Origin: an uncultured Saprospiraceae bacterium
Lineage (GTDB): Bacteria; Bacteroidota; Bacteroidia; Chitinophagales; Saprospiraceae
Assembly: GCA_938015595.1 (NCBI GenBank)
Contig: CALLPI010000005.1
Span: forward strand, 124,001-188,000
Direction of reading: 5' to 3'
DNA: 64,000 nt
The translations under genes and the position numbers were made by a program. Of this stretch, positions 1-8,810 are shown piece after piece (the first letter of the stretch is position 1; each line of letters begins with the position of its first letter). The notes below the pieces were generated by a model. The model was not told the DNA's origin and searched no databases. It saw only the letters and a list, made by a program, of their open reading frames with translations.

Positions 1-431
1 CAGGCGTGGCGTACCAGATATTGGGCAAAGGAATTATCGTCTTGGTAGTGGCGCCTATCGCGAATGGGAGTCAGGGCTTCGGAGTAGAGATTTTCGATCC
101 TGGCGATTGGCTGCTTATAGACCAAGTCGTGAATGTCCTGGCTGCGCGCCTTGCGGCAGATACGCTCGCTCCATTCCCTTACATTTTCATCAGCCTGGGC
201 TTGATAGCGGTCCTGGTATAGTTCCTGAAGTGCTGCCAACGGTATCACTACTGGTGCCGAGGGCGTGCGATAGCCTATGACATTGCCATCCAGAAAAGAA
301 TACCCTTGGAAACTGCGCTCTACGCTGAAGCAAGTATGGCTCCAGTGCAGTGCTGCCGAAAGCAACACCAGCAAGCCCATACGCTGCAGAATTAGTCCTT
401 GTGCCTTGGTCATGCCAATCGGATTGCGCAT
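1..431 (-). CDS. Hypothetical protein, 3' end beyond the window
   Basis: An open frame on the minus strand runs without a stop from ATG at 431 off the left edge; a second in-frame ATG lies at 413. The N-terminus from the second start has a short hydrophobic stretch (about residues 8-22, LILQRMGLLVLLSAAL), suggesting a signal peptide or membrane anchor. The rest is soluble-looking and charged, with Tyr/Gln/Arg-rich helices. It ends upstream of the glycosyltransferase gene with a 37-bp gap, so it may be co-transcribed with it. I do not recognise the family; a role in envelope polysaccharide work is only suggested by the neighbour. Confidence 0.6.
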   Translation of the reverse strand, partial: MRNPIGMTKAQGLILQRMGLLVLLSAALHWSHTCFSVERSFQGYSFLDGNVIGYRTPSAPVVIPLAALQELYQDRYQAQADENVREWSERICRKARSQDIHDLVYKQPIARIENLYSEALTPIRDRRHYQDDNSFAQYLVRHA

Positions 432-468
432 TTGTACGGGGTCAAAAGTACACAAAAATTTGGTTGAC

Positions 469-2427
469 TTACCTGCCCAAGCTACGATACCCTTTCCAAG
501 CAATTTCCAGGTCTTGTTCTACTTGGTAATTCTTGGCGTACAGCATGTTGAGGCGCTGTATGGTGGCTTGGTCACTGGGGCGCACTGGCAGGCCGTCCAG
601 CGGATTCAGTACACTGGGCGGCAGCGGCGGCAGCGCGCTATCGGACTCCGTTGTGAAAGCGTAGCCCACCCAGGTTTTACGGCCTGCTGCCACCAAAGCC
701 ATATTGTGCAATAGGCCGAGAGGCTGACGTACTCCTACCAGGTGCAAGGGCAGCGTAGCCAGCAAAGCCAAGGTCCACAGCAAATCAAAGAGGCGTTTGT
801 GCCGCCGGTGTAGCGCAGTAGCTATGTTAAAGCGAATATCTATAGTGTATAGTTCGCCAGGCGTGTTTTTGGACTGGCTGCCGATGATGCTCAGGCTGTC
901 TTCGGGTACTATTTTGTAGCTAAGGTGGGGCCCTAAGCGCGACATGATGCGCATGATATCTTGTGAGCCCACATCAGCACTGCAAAAAATAATTTCCTCA
1001 ATGCGATAGATGAGCACTATGTCATCAATATTGTCCAAATACCCCAAGAAAACAGCCGGGTCGGCATCCAAATCAGGCGACACCGCCCCGATGTAATGTA
1101 CTGGCGCCTGTATTTGTTGCAATAAGCCCTGTACGCGGCGTACCTCCTCCTCACGGCCCGCAATGATCACATTGCGCGTCAGGGGTTTGCCTACTCTCAG
1201 ATTTCGATAGTGTACGAAATGGATGGCGGTCCTTGTTATTATTGTTGCTATTACTGCCCATGCAGTACCCAATACAATCAGCGCCCGTGAGGAGCGGTAA
1301 GCCATATCGAGAAAACCATACACTGCCGCTATGAGTAAAGACCCCAACAGCAGCCCCCTGATAAGTCGGCGAAGGTGGCCCGGCTCGTCGTACCCGCCAC
1401 TGAAGTACACTCCTGCAAGCCATAGTAGCGTGTAGAGTGGTGCGTTGGTCCACTCAAAATGGCTATGTGCAAAGTAGTTAGCATCACTATGATAATACAC
1501 TGCCCAAAAATCCTTGAGCAAGAGCAGCCCAGTGTAGATCAATCCGGCATCCATCAAGGGTAGTGCTGCTCGCTTAAGCCAATTGCCCACTAGTGTCAGC
1601 GCTGCTCGAAACCAAATAGCGCTCTGTAGCATCGTGACCAACAGCGCTGCTTGCCGCCCTCTAAAGTGCTTGCGTGCAAAGATGATCATAGCCTGGTAAA
1701 ACACCCGCACATAGTTGAGGCTGCCTTTTTTGGTACTTTCGCCTTTGTAGTGGATGATGGTGGTGCCGGGGTAGTAGTAATTCTTGTAACTCGCCCTCAG
1801 GATACGATACGATAGGTCAATATCCTCGCCATACATAAAGAAGGCTTCGTCCAGTAGGCCTACTTCCTGTAATACGCTGCGCCTCATCCACATAAAAGCA
1901 CCCGCCAGCACCTCTACTTCGTGAATCTGATGCTCGTCGAGATAGCCTAGATGGTAGTGGTTAAACCAGCGTGACCGCGGGAAAATGCGCGACAGGCCAA
2001 AGGTCTTGCAAAAAGCCGTCCAGGGCGAAGGGAAGCCTCGCTTAGACTCTGGCAAAAACTTACCTGATCCGTCAATCATGCGCACGCCCAGGGCACCTGC
2101 TTCTGGGTGAGCATCCATAAATTGGGCGCATTTTTCAAAGGTATCTTCCTCTACTACGGTATCTGGATTAAGTAATAGGATGTACTCGCCCTGGCACTGC
2201 CGGATGGCTTGGTTGTTGGCCTTGGCAAAACCGGGATTATCAGCGTTGACAATGAGGTGTACTTCAGGAAATTTGTGGCGCACCATGGCCACAGAGTCGT
2301 CGACGGAGTGGTTGTCCACTACCCAAACTTCAGTTGGTAGTCGGGCGGCAGCTTTGCGCACCGACAGCAAAGCCTGCTCCAGAAAATGGCGCACGTTGTA
2401 GCTGACGATAACCACCGAGAGTTTCAT
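469..2427 (-). CDS. GT2 glycosyltransferase fused to a degenerate polyprenyl-phosphate sugar-transferase-like region
   Basis: This 652-residue protein starts with a GT-A fold of family GT2: SVVIVSYN at residue 4, VVDNHSVDDS near 35, and the metal/nucleotide motif LLNPDTVV near 85. The GT2 part ends near residue 290. Several membrane segments follow (about 295-410), then a Rossmann-like stretch from RNVIIAGREEEV, as seen in WcaJ/WbaP-type phosphoglycosyl transferases. The C-terminus still has a KRLFDLLWTLALL-like membrane re-entrant start and a terminal helix. However, the usual catalytic and VGPRP-type core looks eroded (AAGRKTWVGYAF). It probably adds a sugar in surface polysaccharide or lipid-linked glycan synthesis; the second half may be structural. 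Substrate unknown. Confidence 0.8.
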   Translation of the reverse strand: MKLSVVIVSYNVRHFLEQALLSVRKAAARLPTEVWVVDNHSVDDSVAMVRHKFPEVHLIVNADNPGFAKANNQAIRQCQGEYILLLNPDTVVEEDTFEKCAQFMDAHPEAGALGVRMIDGSGKFLPESKRGFPSPWTAFCKTFGLSRIFPRSRWFNHYHLGYLDEHQIHEVEVLAGAFMWMRRSVLQEVGLLDEAFFMYGEDIDLSYRILRASYKNYYYPGTTIIHYKGESTKKGSLNYVRVFYQAMIIFARKHFRGRQAALLVTMLQSAIWFRAALTLVGNWLKRAALPLMDAGLIYTGLLLLKDFWAVYYHSDANYFAHSHFEWTNAPLYTLLWLAGVYFSGGYDEPGHLRRLIRGLLLGSLLIAAVYGFLDMAYRSSRALIVLGTAWAVIATIITRTAIHFVHYRNLRVGKPLTRNVIIAGREEEVRRVQGLLQQIQAPVHYIGAVSPDLDADPAVFLGYLDNIDDIVLIYRIEEIIFCSADVGSQDIMRIMSRLGPHLSYKIVPEDSLSIIGSQSKNTPGELYTIDIRFNIATALHRRHKRLFDLLWTLALLATLPLHLVGVRQPLGLLHNMALVAAGRKTWVGYAFTTESDSALPPLPPSVLNPLDGLPVRPSDQATIQRLNMLYAKNYQVEQDLEIAWKGYRSLGR

Positions 2428-2447
2428 AGATGCTGGTTGCAGGAGCG

Positions 2448-3293
2448 TTAGCGCCGGCGTCGGCGGCTGCCATAGTCAGGGCATTTCAGGTCGCCGAAGT
2501 AATAGAGCAGGCCTAAACCCAGGTAGGCGTAGGTGTCGCGGCTTTTGTTGTCGCCGCGTTGTACACCGGGGCGACCCAACTGGCTGTTTTCAACACCGGG
2601 CAGCGGAATAGAGCGGTCGGCAAGCGCTACGGCCAGGTCACCCCGCAGGCGGCGTAGATCACCCTTGTCAGGATACACGGTGCTCACATCGTCCAGGTAG
2701 TCTGTGCGCAAAGCACGGGCGGCTAGTTCCAGATTGAGGCTCAGCCTATAGCTGAGGTCCACTTTGAAGCCTATACCATATATCCAAGCCCAACTGGCCG
2801 TGGCATATTCTTCGCTACGAAACTGCCCCTCTGTGCCTAGAGGGCGCAACTCCACCAGGCGCCCTTCATATTTTGCTTTCGGATTGAACTGGGCAATTCC
2901 CATGCCGCCCAGCAAGTAAGGCGTAAAGAAGTAGTCTTTGCTGCCGTGGATATAGGGCAGGAAGTTGAACTCAAACTGTACGCGCCCGTCCAGCAAGCCC
3001 GATTGAAAACTCAGGTTGCGCGCGCGTTCATAAGAATTGCGTGAGCGGGCGTCGTCGGCGCGTATCTTGCCAGTACCGATACCCATGAGAAGGCATAGCC
3101 GGTCGTTGAAATTGTACCGCACTCCAAAGCCGCCGGCTGGCCCAGGCATGCCTAAGTCATAGCTAGTGTTGAGGTCGCCAAAGTACCAGGCAACTCCCCC
3201 CCAGGGGCCGGCTTCCCAGCCTTCTTGTGCCCAACTGCTTACACCTTGCCACAAGCACAGGCTGAGACTTATGCTCAAAAATCGCTTTACCAT
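2448..3293 (-). CDS. DUF6089-type outer-membrane beta-barrel protein
   Basis: A protein of 281 residues with an N-terminal signal peptide (MVKRFLSISLSLCLWQGVSSWAQ) followed by alternating aromatic/hydrophobic strands typical of a small outer-membrane barrel. It carries a segment reading RTDYLDDVSTVYPD, which I know from the Bacteroidota DUF6089 family, and a final barrel strand (YLGLGLLYYFGD). The tail is an arginine run (GSRRRRR). Members are outer-membrane proteins of uncertain function. It sits 20 bp upstream of the glycosyltransferase on the same strand and has its own promoter-like sequence. Confidence 0.75.
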   Translation of the reverse strand: MVKRFLSISLSLCLWQGVSSWAQEGWEAGPWGGVAWYFGDLNTSYDLGMPGPAGGFGVRYNFNDRLCLLMGIGTGKIRADDARSRNSYERARNLSFQSGLLDGRVQFEFNFLPYIHGSKDYFFTPYLLGGMGIAQFNPKAKYEGRLVELRPLGTEGQFRSEEYATASWAWIYGIGFKVDLSYRLSLNLELAARALRTDYLDDVSTVYPDKGDLRRLRGDLAVALADRSIPLPGVENSQLGRPGVQRGDNKSRDTYAYLGLGLLYYFGDLKCPDYGSRRRRR

Positions 3294-3327
3294 AAGAGTG
3301 ATGCTATATTAAAACGACGAAGGGGCG

Positions 3328-3359
3328 CAAAAATAGGCTTTACTCCCGCCTCAGAGAAA
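3328..3359 (-). promoter_or_regulatory. Bacteroidota-type promoter upstream of the DUF6089 gene
   Basis: On the minus strand a TATTTTTG box (3335-3328) fits the Bacteroidota -7 consensus TAnnTTTG. TTTC (3359-3356) lies 20 bp upstream where TTTG is expected. The start codon is at 3293, giving a leader of roughly 25-30 nt. One mismatch in the -33 element makes this moderate. Confidence 0.5.
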
Positions 3360-3445
3360 CTATTGCCGCAATAACGGAAAAAAATGCAGGTGTGTTATGC
3401 TGGCGCTCAAGTTTACACGCGCCTAAGGGCATGCCTGTGATGCTG

Positions 3446-4072
3446 TCAGGCAAATACTCTGGCGATGAGCAAAATCCCAAACAGGATAAGCCCTATACCC
3501 GCTATCCTGCGCATCCAGTTCAAGTGCTTGGGGCTGAGCCATAGGCGAATGCGTCGGGCCATGGCTACTTTCAGCGTGTCGGTGGTAATAATAGTGCCCA
3601 AAATACCAGCAAAATAGTCAAAAGACTGCGCTTGGCTCAGGTTGTCAGCCACTACTACATGTCCGGCTATACCTACCCAGAAGAAAAAGGTAAAAGGGTT
3701 AACGGTATTAATCAAGAAACCCTTCAAGCCCAGCGCCAACCAGGTAGAAGTATTCCGTTTCCAGGGCTGATTGGATACCGACGTCAGGGGCTTACTTAAC
3801 AATGCTACCCAACCAAAAGCTATTAGAATGGTACCGCCAGCTAGTCCTAGTACTTGCTTGAACAAATGGCCGTCCACCAGCCCAGCAACGAAGGCTAAGC
3901 CAAAATACACAGCCAGCACAAACAGCGCGTCGCTGATCCAGATGCCCAACCCTACGGTCATACCTGCTCGAAAACCCTTTTCTACGCCGGTTTGTACCAG
4001 GGTCACAAATAGCGGCCCCGCCAGCATGCTAAGTATCAAGCCCACCTTTATGCCTTCCCACAAGTAGTTCAT
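3446..4072 (-). CDS. LysE/RhtB family amino-acid exporter
   Basis: A 208-residue inner-membrane protein of normal LysE-family length, with about six hydrophobic segments. The family's N-terminal pattern is clear (GLILSMLAGPLFVTLVQTG, with G-P in the first helix), as is NTVNPFTFFFWVG further on. I chose ATG at 4072 because it matches the family start and because the upstream GH3 gene ends in TGATG, its stop sharing a base with this ATG. A longer frame starts at 4120 inside GH3. Family members export amino acids or derivatives by proton exchange. Coupling to GH3 suggests the cargo is the GH3 product or one of its substrates; that is inference. Confidence 0.85.
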   Translation of the reverse strand: MNYLWEGIKVGLILSMLAGPLFVTLVQTGVEKGFRAGMTVGLGIWISDALFVLAVYFGLAFVAGLVDGHLFKQVLGLAGGTILIAFGWVALLSKPLTSVSNQPWKRNTSTWLALGLKGFLINTVNPFTFFFWVGIAGHVVVADNLSQAQSFDYFAGILGTIITTDTLKVAMARRIRLWLSPKHLNWMRRIAGIGLILFGILLIARVFA

Positions 4073-5622
4073 CAAGATTGATAGAGGATAGGGGCGTACT
4101 GTTGTACAAAATTCTCCCACTGGGCAAACAATTCCTTTTGCATTACCCTCGGAAATTTATTCTGCCCACCCATCTTACCACGCGCCTCCTGCCAGCGGAA
4201 GAAGACCGATACTGGTACCACACGCACTTGTGGCAATTGAAGTGTGGAGCGCCGCTCGATGCCGTAGTCATCATTAACGCGTACGAGCGCTTCGTCCAGC
4301 AACTGTACAATGTGGTTAGTATCTGCCATTGGCATGGGGTCGCAGCCCAGGTACCAGCGATGTGCATAAAAACTGCCTTGCTCTACTGCAGCCACAGTAA
4401 ACTCCGGGATAGCTATGTTCAGTGTAGTTTCAAGCGCCTGAATAGCGCTGTTCATGTTGTCCACTGAAAGATGCTCGCCGCAGATGCTCAGATAGTGCTT
4501 GGTGCGGCCTGTGATGACAATCTCGCATCGCTCCAGGTCGGTAAATTTCACTGTATCGCCGATGAGATAGCGCCAGGCGCCGGCACAAGTGCTTAGCAGC
4601 AAGGCGTAGTTTACCCTCTCTTGTACCTCTTCAATATGCAAGGCTTTGGCGTCGGGGCGGATGTTGCCCTCGGCGTCGAAGTTGGCCTCGTTGAATGGCA
4701 CGAACTCCAGAAAAATGCCGTTGTTCAGGAGCAGTTTCATCGCGCGGGTATCCGGCCGGTTTTGGTAAGCGATAAAGCCTTCCGATGCGAGGTAAGTATC
4801 CAGATAAATCAAAGGGCGGGCCAGCAAGCGTTCGAAACTCTTCTTGTAGGGCTCAAAGTGAATGCCGCCATGAGCAAATACCGTCAGATGAGGCCATACA
4901 TCGTGAATGGTTTTCGCATGGTGATATTCAATGACTTTTTCCAGTGTGAGTTGTAGCCAGGAGGGAATACCGGCAATGAAAGCTACGTCCCAGTCAGCAG
5001 CTTTTTTGGCAATTTCTTCAATGCGGTGGTTCCAGTCGTTGATACGGGCAATCTCTACGCCCGGCTTATAAAATGGTCTGAACCAGAATGGTAGCTTACT
5101 GGCATTGATGCCGCTGAGGTCGCCTACGTAGTAGTCGCCGCGAGTTTGCAAGTCAGTACTACCGCCCAGCATGAGCATATCTTTGGCAAATAAATCGGGG
5201 CTAATCCCAAATCGGGGTAAGTTGAAAAGCATTCGAGTAGAAGCCCGGCGCATAGCGCGCAGCATATCATCGGTAACGGGAATATGCTTACTGGGTGCGC
5301 CTGATGTACCAGAGCTGAGCGCAAAATACCGCACCTTGCCTTTCCAGCTCACGTTTTGCACCTTGTTGAGCGTCAGATGCCACCACTCGTCGTACATTCG
5401 GTTGTAGTCGAAGATAGGCACGGCCTTCTGGAAGGTTTGTGCCGGCTGCTCTGATCTGGCAATTTCTTTGAAGTCGTAATACTGACCAAAACTCGTATCC
5501 GCCGCTTTTTTCAATAGTCGCCGAAGCGTGCGCTGTTGTAGTTGTATCGGGCTGAAGTACTTGACTTTCAAGCCTCTGCCAAGCTTCTCTCCTCGCTTTA
5601 TGATGTTGGCTAATTTGGGCAT
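4072..5622 (-). CDS. GH3-family acyl-acid amido synthetase homologue
   Basis: A 516-residue protein of the GH3 (auxin-responsive) branch of the ANL adenylating superfamily. The three nucleotide motifs are visible: SSGTSGAPSKHIP (motif 1), YLASEGFIAYQ (motif 2) and YLIGDTVKFTDLE (motif 3). Plant GH3 enzymes adenylate an acyl acid and join it to an amino acid; the bacterial role is not established. I chose MPKLANIIKRG at 5622 over an upstream start at 5682, because the extra residues are unlike the family. A TACATTTG -7-like box lies at 5668-5661, with no clear -33 element. It overlaps the LysE exporter by stop-start coupling (TGATG). Confidence 0.85.
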   Translation of the reverse strand: MPKLANIIKRGEKLGRGLKVKYFSPIQLQQRTLRRLLKKAADTSFGQYYDFKEIARSEQPAQTFQKAVPIFDYNRMYDEWWHLTLNKVQNVSWKGKVRYFALSSGTSGAPSKHIPVTDDMLRAMRRASTRMLFNLPRFGISPDLFAKDMLMLGGSTDLQTRGDYYVGDLSGINASKLPFWFRPFYKPGVEIARINDWNHRIEEIAKKAADWDVAFIAGIPSWLQLTLEKVIEYHHAKTIHDVWPHLTVFAHGGIHFEPYKKSFERLLARPLIYLDTYLASEGFIAYQNRPDTRAMKLLLNNGIFLEFVPFNEANFDAEGNIRPDAKALHIEEVQERVNYALLLSTCAGAWRYLIGDTVKFTDLERCEIVITGRTKHYLSICGEHLSVDNMNSAIQALETTLNIAIPEFTVAAVEQGSFYAHRWYLGCDPMPMADTNHIVQLLDEALVRVNDDYGIERRSTLQLPQVRVVPVSVFFRWQEARGKMGGQNKFPRVMQKELFAQWENFVQQYAPILYQS

Positions 5623-5750
5623 TTCACTTCGTTTGTTTAGCTTAGCCGGCAAAATCGCTACAAATGTAACCAACTTGTACAAAAATCGTCTAAAGTTTGT
5701 ATTATTGCATTTGCCAGTTGCCCAGTCGCAAAGTCACAAAGTCTTACAAC

Positions 5751-7190
5751 ATGAAACTCCTTATCAAAACCTCCCTCATCTTCATCCTGTTGCACGTGGC
5801 AGTATCTTGCGCGGTGAATCCTGTTACGGGCAAAAAGCAGCTCATGCTATTGTCAGAAGACCAAGAAAAGGCTCTTGGCCTGCAATCCGATCCGGAGATT
5901 CTTGCCTCTATGGGGGTGTATGAAGATCCTGTACTTCAGCAGTTTATCAATGAGAAAGGCAACCAGATGGCCAGTATATCCCACCGGCCCAACCTCGGCT
6001 ACCAATTCAAAATTGTGGACTCACCCGTGGTAAATGCCTTTGCCGTGCCAGGCGGGTTCGTCTATTTTACACGCGGTATCATGGCACACTTCAACAACGA
6101 AGCGGAGTTTGCCGGTGTGCTAGGGCACGAAATCGGGCATGTCACCGCTCGCCACTCTGCGCAGCAATACACCAATCAGATATTGGTACAAGGCGGTTTG
6201 GTACTGGGCATGGTGCTTTCGGAAGATTTCCGCCAGTTTGCCGACGTAGCCCAGGTTGGCTCTACCCTGTTGCTGCTCAAATTTGGCCGTGACCACGAGA
6301 GCCAGTCTGACCGCCTCGGGGTAGAGTACGCTTCCAAGATTGGCTATGACGCCCGCGAAATGGCTGGCTTCTTCAGAACTATCAATCGCTTGAGCGACAG
6401 TGGTGGCGGCCGCATACCTACTTTCCTGTCCACTCACCCTGATCCACTCGACCGATTCCAAAAAGTGGGCGAAGAAGCACTCAAATGGCAAAATGCCCGC
6501 CCCGGCGACTACAAGATAGGCCGCGATAGCTATTTGCGCATGATTGACGGCTTGGTATATGGCGAAGACCCTCGGCAAGGCTATGTGGACGCCGGAGTGT
6601 TTTACCATCCAGAGTTAAAGTTTCAGTTTCCGGTCCCCCGCGATTGGCCGCTGGAAAACACTCCGGCCCAGGTGCAAATGGCCCCAAAAGATGGCAAAGC
6701 ACTCATGCTGTTGAGCTTGTCGCAAGCTAAGACCCCCACCGATGCTGCCCAGGCACTCATCCAGAAGGGAAGCCTCACCGTAGTGGAAAACCGTGCTACC
6801 ACTCTCAATGGCCTGCCCGTTCAGATCATGATTGCCGACCAGGTCAACCCACAGAAAAATACGGCTATTCGCGTGTTGGCGTACTTCATCCAGTACAATG
6901 GACTGGTGTATCAGTTGCTCGGGTTATCGGAGCTGAAGGATTTTCTTATCTATTCGCCCACTTTTGAGCAGACTATGCGCAACTTCCGCCCGCTGACCGA
7001 TCTCAGCCGCATGAATGTGCAACCGGAGCGCATACGTATCAAAACAGTACAGCAGGCCACCACGCTAGAACAAGCACTTCGCTCGTACCACATGCCGGAG
7101 TCGCGCCTGCAAGAGTTGGCTATACTCAATGGCATGGAGCTCAAAGACCAGGTAGCCCAGGGGATGCTTATCAAAGTAGTAGAAAAATAG
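5751..7190 (+). CDS. M48 family metalloprotease lipoprotein with C-terminal LysM-like domain
   Basis: A 479-residue lipoprotein. A signal peptide ends in a lipobox with Cys20 (HVAVSC). The M48 core has the zinc motif in LGHEIGHVTARH (His126, Glu127, His130) and the downstream third-ligand region GRDHESQSDRLG. The last 50 or so residues (TVQQATTLEQALRSYHMPE to the end) look like a degenerate LysM. The related BepA/LoiP enzymes act in the periplasm on misassembled outer-membrane proteins, which is the likely job here. I chose ATG at 5751 because it places the signal peptide correctly. It is divergent from GH3 and converges on the carotenoid run with only 10 bp between. Confidence 0.9.
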   Translation: MKLLIKTSLIFILLHVAVSCAVNPVTGKKQLMLLSEDQEKALGLQSDPEILASMGVYEDPVLQQFINEKGNQMASISHRPNLGYQFKIVDSPVVNAFAVPGGFVYFTRGIMAHFNNEAEFAGVLGHEIGHVTARHSAQQYTNQILVQGGLVLGMVLSEDFRQFADVAQVGSTLLLLKFGRDHESQSDRLGVEYASKIGYDAREMAGFFRTINRLSDSGGGRIPTFLSTHPDPLDRFQKVGEEALKWQNARPGDYKIGRDSYLRMIDGLVYGEDPRQGYVDAGVFYHPELKFQFPVPRDWPLENTPAQVQMAPKDGKALMLLSLSQAKTPTDAAQALIQKGSLTVVENRATTLNGLPVQIMIADQVNPQKNTAIRVLAYFIQYNGLVYQLLGLSELKDFLIYSPTFEQTMRNFRPLTDLSRMNVQPERIRIKTVQQATTLEQALRSYHMPESRLQELAILNGMELKDQVAQGMLIKVVEK

Positions 7191-7200
7191 CAATTGCCGT

Positions 7201-7887
7201 TTAAGCCAACAGCCAGCGCATGGCCACGAAATATGCCCATTGCACTACCCAATATACGAGCAGTAACGGATGGCGAAAACGAACTCGCTGGAGCTGGAGC
7301 GGAATAGAGGCCGCAGCGCCTATCAGAAACCAGGCTACGTAATTCTGAAAAGGTACTTCGGCACCAGTAGCCCAGTTCCAATAGTCTAGCCTGATAGCCA
7401 CTGGCTCAATGAACCAATCATAGCCAGCTATCAGCAAGCCTGCCAGTAGTGAGGCTATCCAGGGGCTTCGGGCGAGGTACAGGGCAACGTGATTGGCCGC
7501 CAGCACGAGTGTTGTCCAGTTGAGTGCTATTACAAGGGGCACGCCTGCAAGTTGCAGTTTCATACCGTTGCCGTAAGTGTAGCTGCCAAAGATAGCGCCG
7601 GTAGCTGTACCTATGACCTCTATCAGAAAAGTAAACAAATAAGTGGCTAGCGCCCAATGTATCAGACGGCTGTCGCTATGGCGGCGATACACCAACCAGA
7701 GCAGCGTAGTATTGACCAGCCAAAGAAAAATATCCGTAGTGAAACTGGCCAGGGGGTGCAATGCAGGAAGTGAGTGTACCAAAAGCCCGGATGCGTAAAG
7801 CATAATGCATGCTGCTGTATAGATCCGTTCTGCCTTATCCATAGAGAGCCAGGCATCAGGGCGGGATATAGCTACAAATGAGGCCAT
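7201..7887 (-). CDS. cruF: CruF-like carotenoid biosynthesis membrane protein (DUF422), probable 1'-hydratase
   Basis: A 228-residue protein with six or seven hydrophobic segments. It matches the DUF422 carotenoid family in EVIGTATGAIFGSYTYGN, the LAGVPLVIALNW stretch and DWFIEPVAIRLDYWNW. Characterised CruF proteins hydrate the psi end of gamma-carotene or related carotenoids to give a 1'-hydroxyl; that reaction is inferred here. Its ATG overlaps the crtB stop as TAATG, so the two are translationally coupled and form the end of a crtI-crtB-cruF run. The N-terminus (MASFVAISRPDAWLSMDKAER) is somewhat long; an internal Met at residue 16 is possible. Confidence 0.75.
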   Translation of the reverse strand: MASFVAISRPDAWLSMDKAERIYTAACIMLYASGLLVHSLPALHPLASFTTDIFLWLVNTTLLWLVYRRHSDSRLIHWALATYLFTFLIEVIGTATGAIFGSYTYGNGMKLQLAGVPLVIALNWTTLVLAANHVALYLARSPWIASLLAGLLIAGYDWFIEPVAIRLDYWNWATGAEVPFQNYVAWFLIGAAASIPLQLQRVRFRHPLLLVYWVVQWAYFVAMRWLLA

Positions 7888-8723
7888 TACAATAAATTTA
7901 GTTGATGCTTAAGTGCGGAGCCTAACAGCAGCGCGATCTTGCGACTGTTGGGTACGCGGATCCGCTCGGCGGTCACGGTTTGTGCCGGCGCCCGTTTGAT
8001 TTTCTGTAAGAGCTTGGTATAGTACCTGTATGCCAAATAGACGCCCAGGCGCACTCCTTCAGGCAATTGTACAATGCCTTGATAAGCATCGTCAAAATCC
8101 TTTTTGATGTCAGCTTCGATTTGTCGTTTGTCGCTTTCGGTAAATTGAGTAAAATCTACACCAGGGAAGTAAACCCTACCGCGCTCCTGGTAGTCGCTGC
8201 CCATGTCGCGCAGGAAGTTTACCTTCTGGAAGGCTGCGCCCAGGCTGCGAGCGGGTGCTTTAAGGCGCTCATAGGTTTCTTGATCGCCCTCACAGAATAC
8301 GCGCAGACACATTAATCCCACTACTTCGGCCGAGCCATAAATGTACTCTTTGTACAGGTGATCGCCGTAGGTATGGTAGTGCAAATCCATCTCCATACTG
8401 TGCAGGAAGGCATCAATGAGTTCGCGCTCGATGTTGTAGCGGTGCACTGTTTGTTGAAAAGCGTGCAGCACCGGGTTGAGGCTGATGCCTTCCTCGAGGG
8501 CTTTATAGGTATCCTCCCGGAAGCGCTGCAGCAGTTCTGCCTTGGGGTAGTTGTGAAAGGTATCCACAATTTCGTCTGCAAAGCGCACAAAGCCATAGAT
8601 GGCGTAAATCGGCGCGCGATATTTTTTAGCAAATACACGGATGCCCAGCGAAAAGGAGGTGCTGTAGCGCCGGGTGATCAGGCAGCTGCATTCCAGGCAG
8701 GTCTTGTCGTAAAGTGGTATCAT
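7887..8723 (-). CDS. crtB: Phytoene synthase
   Basis: A 278-residue trans-isoprenyl diphosphate synthase of the squalene/phytoene type. The two aspartate-rich magnesium sites are visible: FADEIVDTF near residue 50 and LRDMGSDYQERGRVYFP near 170, plus YSTSFSLGIRVF near the N-terminus. It joins two geranylgeranyl diphosphates into phytoene. I chose MIPLYDKTCLECS at 8723, which matches how Bacteroidota CrtB proteins begin; an upstream ATG at 8765 would add 14 atypical residues. The stop overlaps the start of the CruF-like gene. CrtI lies 87 bp upstream, so the order crtI-crtB-cruF implies one transcript. Confidence 0.93.
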   Translation of the reverse strand: MIPLYDKTCLECSCLITRRYSTSFSLGIRVFAKKYRAPIYAIYGFVRFADEIVDTFHNYPKAELLQRFREDTYKALEEGISLNPVLHAFQQTVHRYNIERELIDAFLHSMEMDLHYHTYGDHLYKEYIYGSAEVVGLMCLRVFCEGDQETYERLKAPARSLGAAFQKVNFLRDMGSDYQERGRVYFPGVDFTQFTESDKRQIEADIKKDFDDAYQGIVQLPEGVRLGVYLAYRYYTKLLQKIKRAPAQTVTAERIRVPNSRKIALLLGSALKHQLNLL

Positions 8724-8810
8724 AAGGCTTGAATATTTGAGCTGTATGGGATACTGCATTATCAAGTCTCGACCGTTTCGGGAAAGGCTTGCTGCCCAGG
8801 CAGCAAGTTT

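Noticed and set aside
3361-3445. GTTATGCTGGCGCTCAAGTTT as another palindromic element copy
   Set aside because: Similarity needs gaps in the first arm and no second arm follows.
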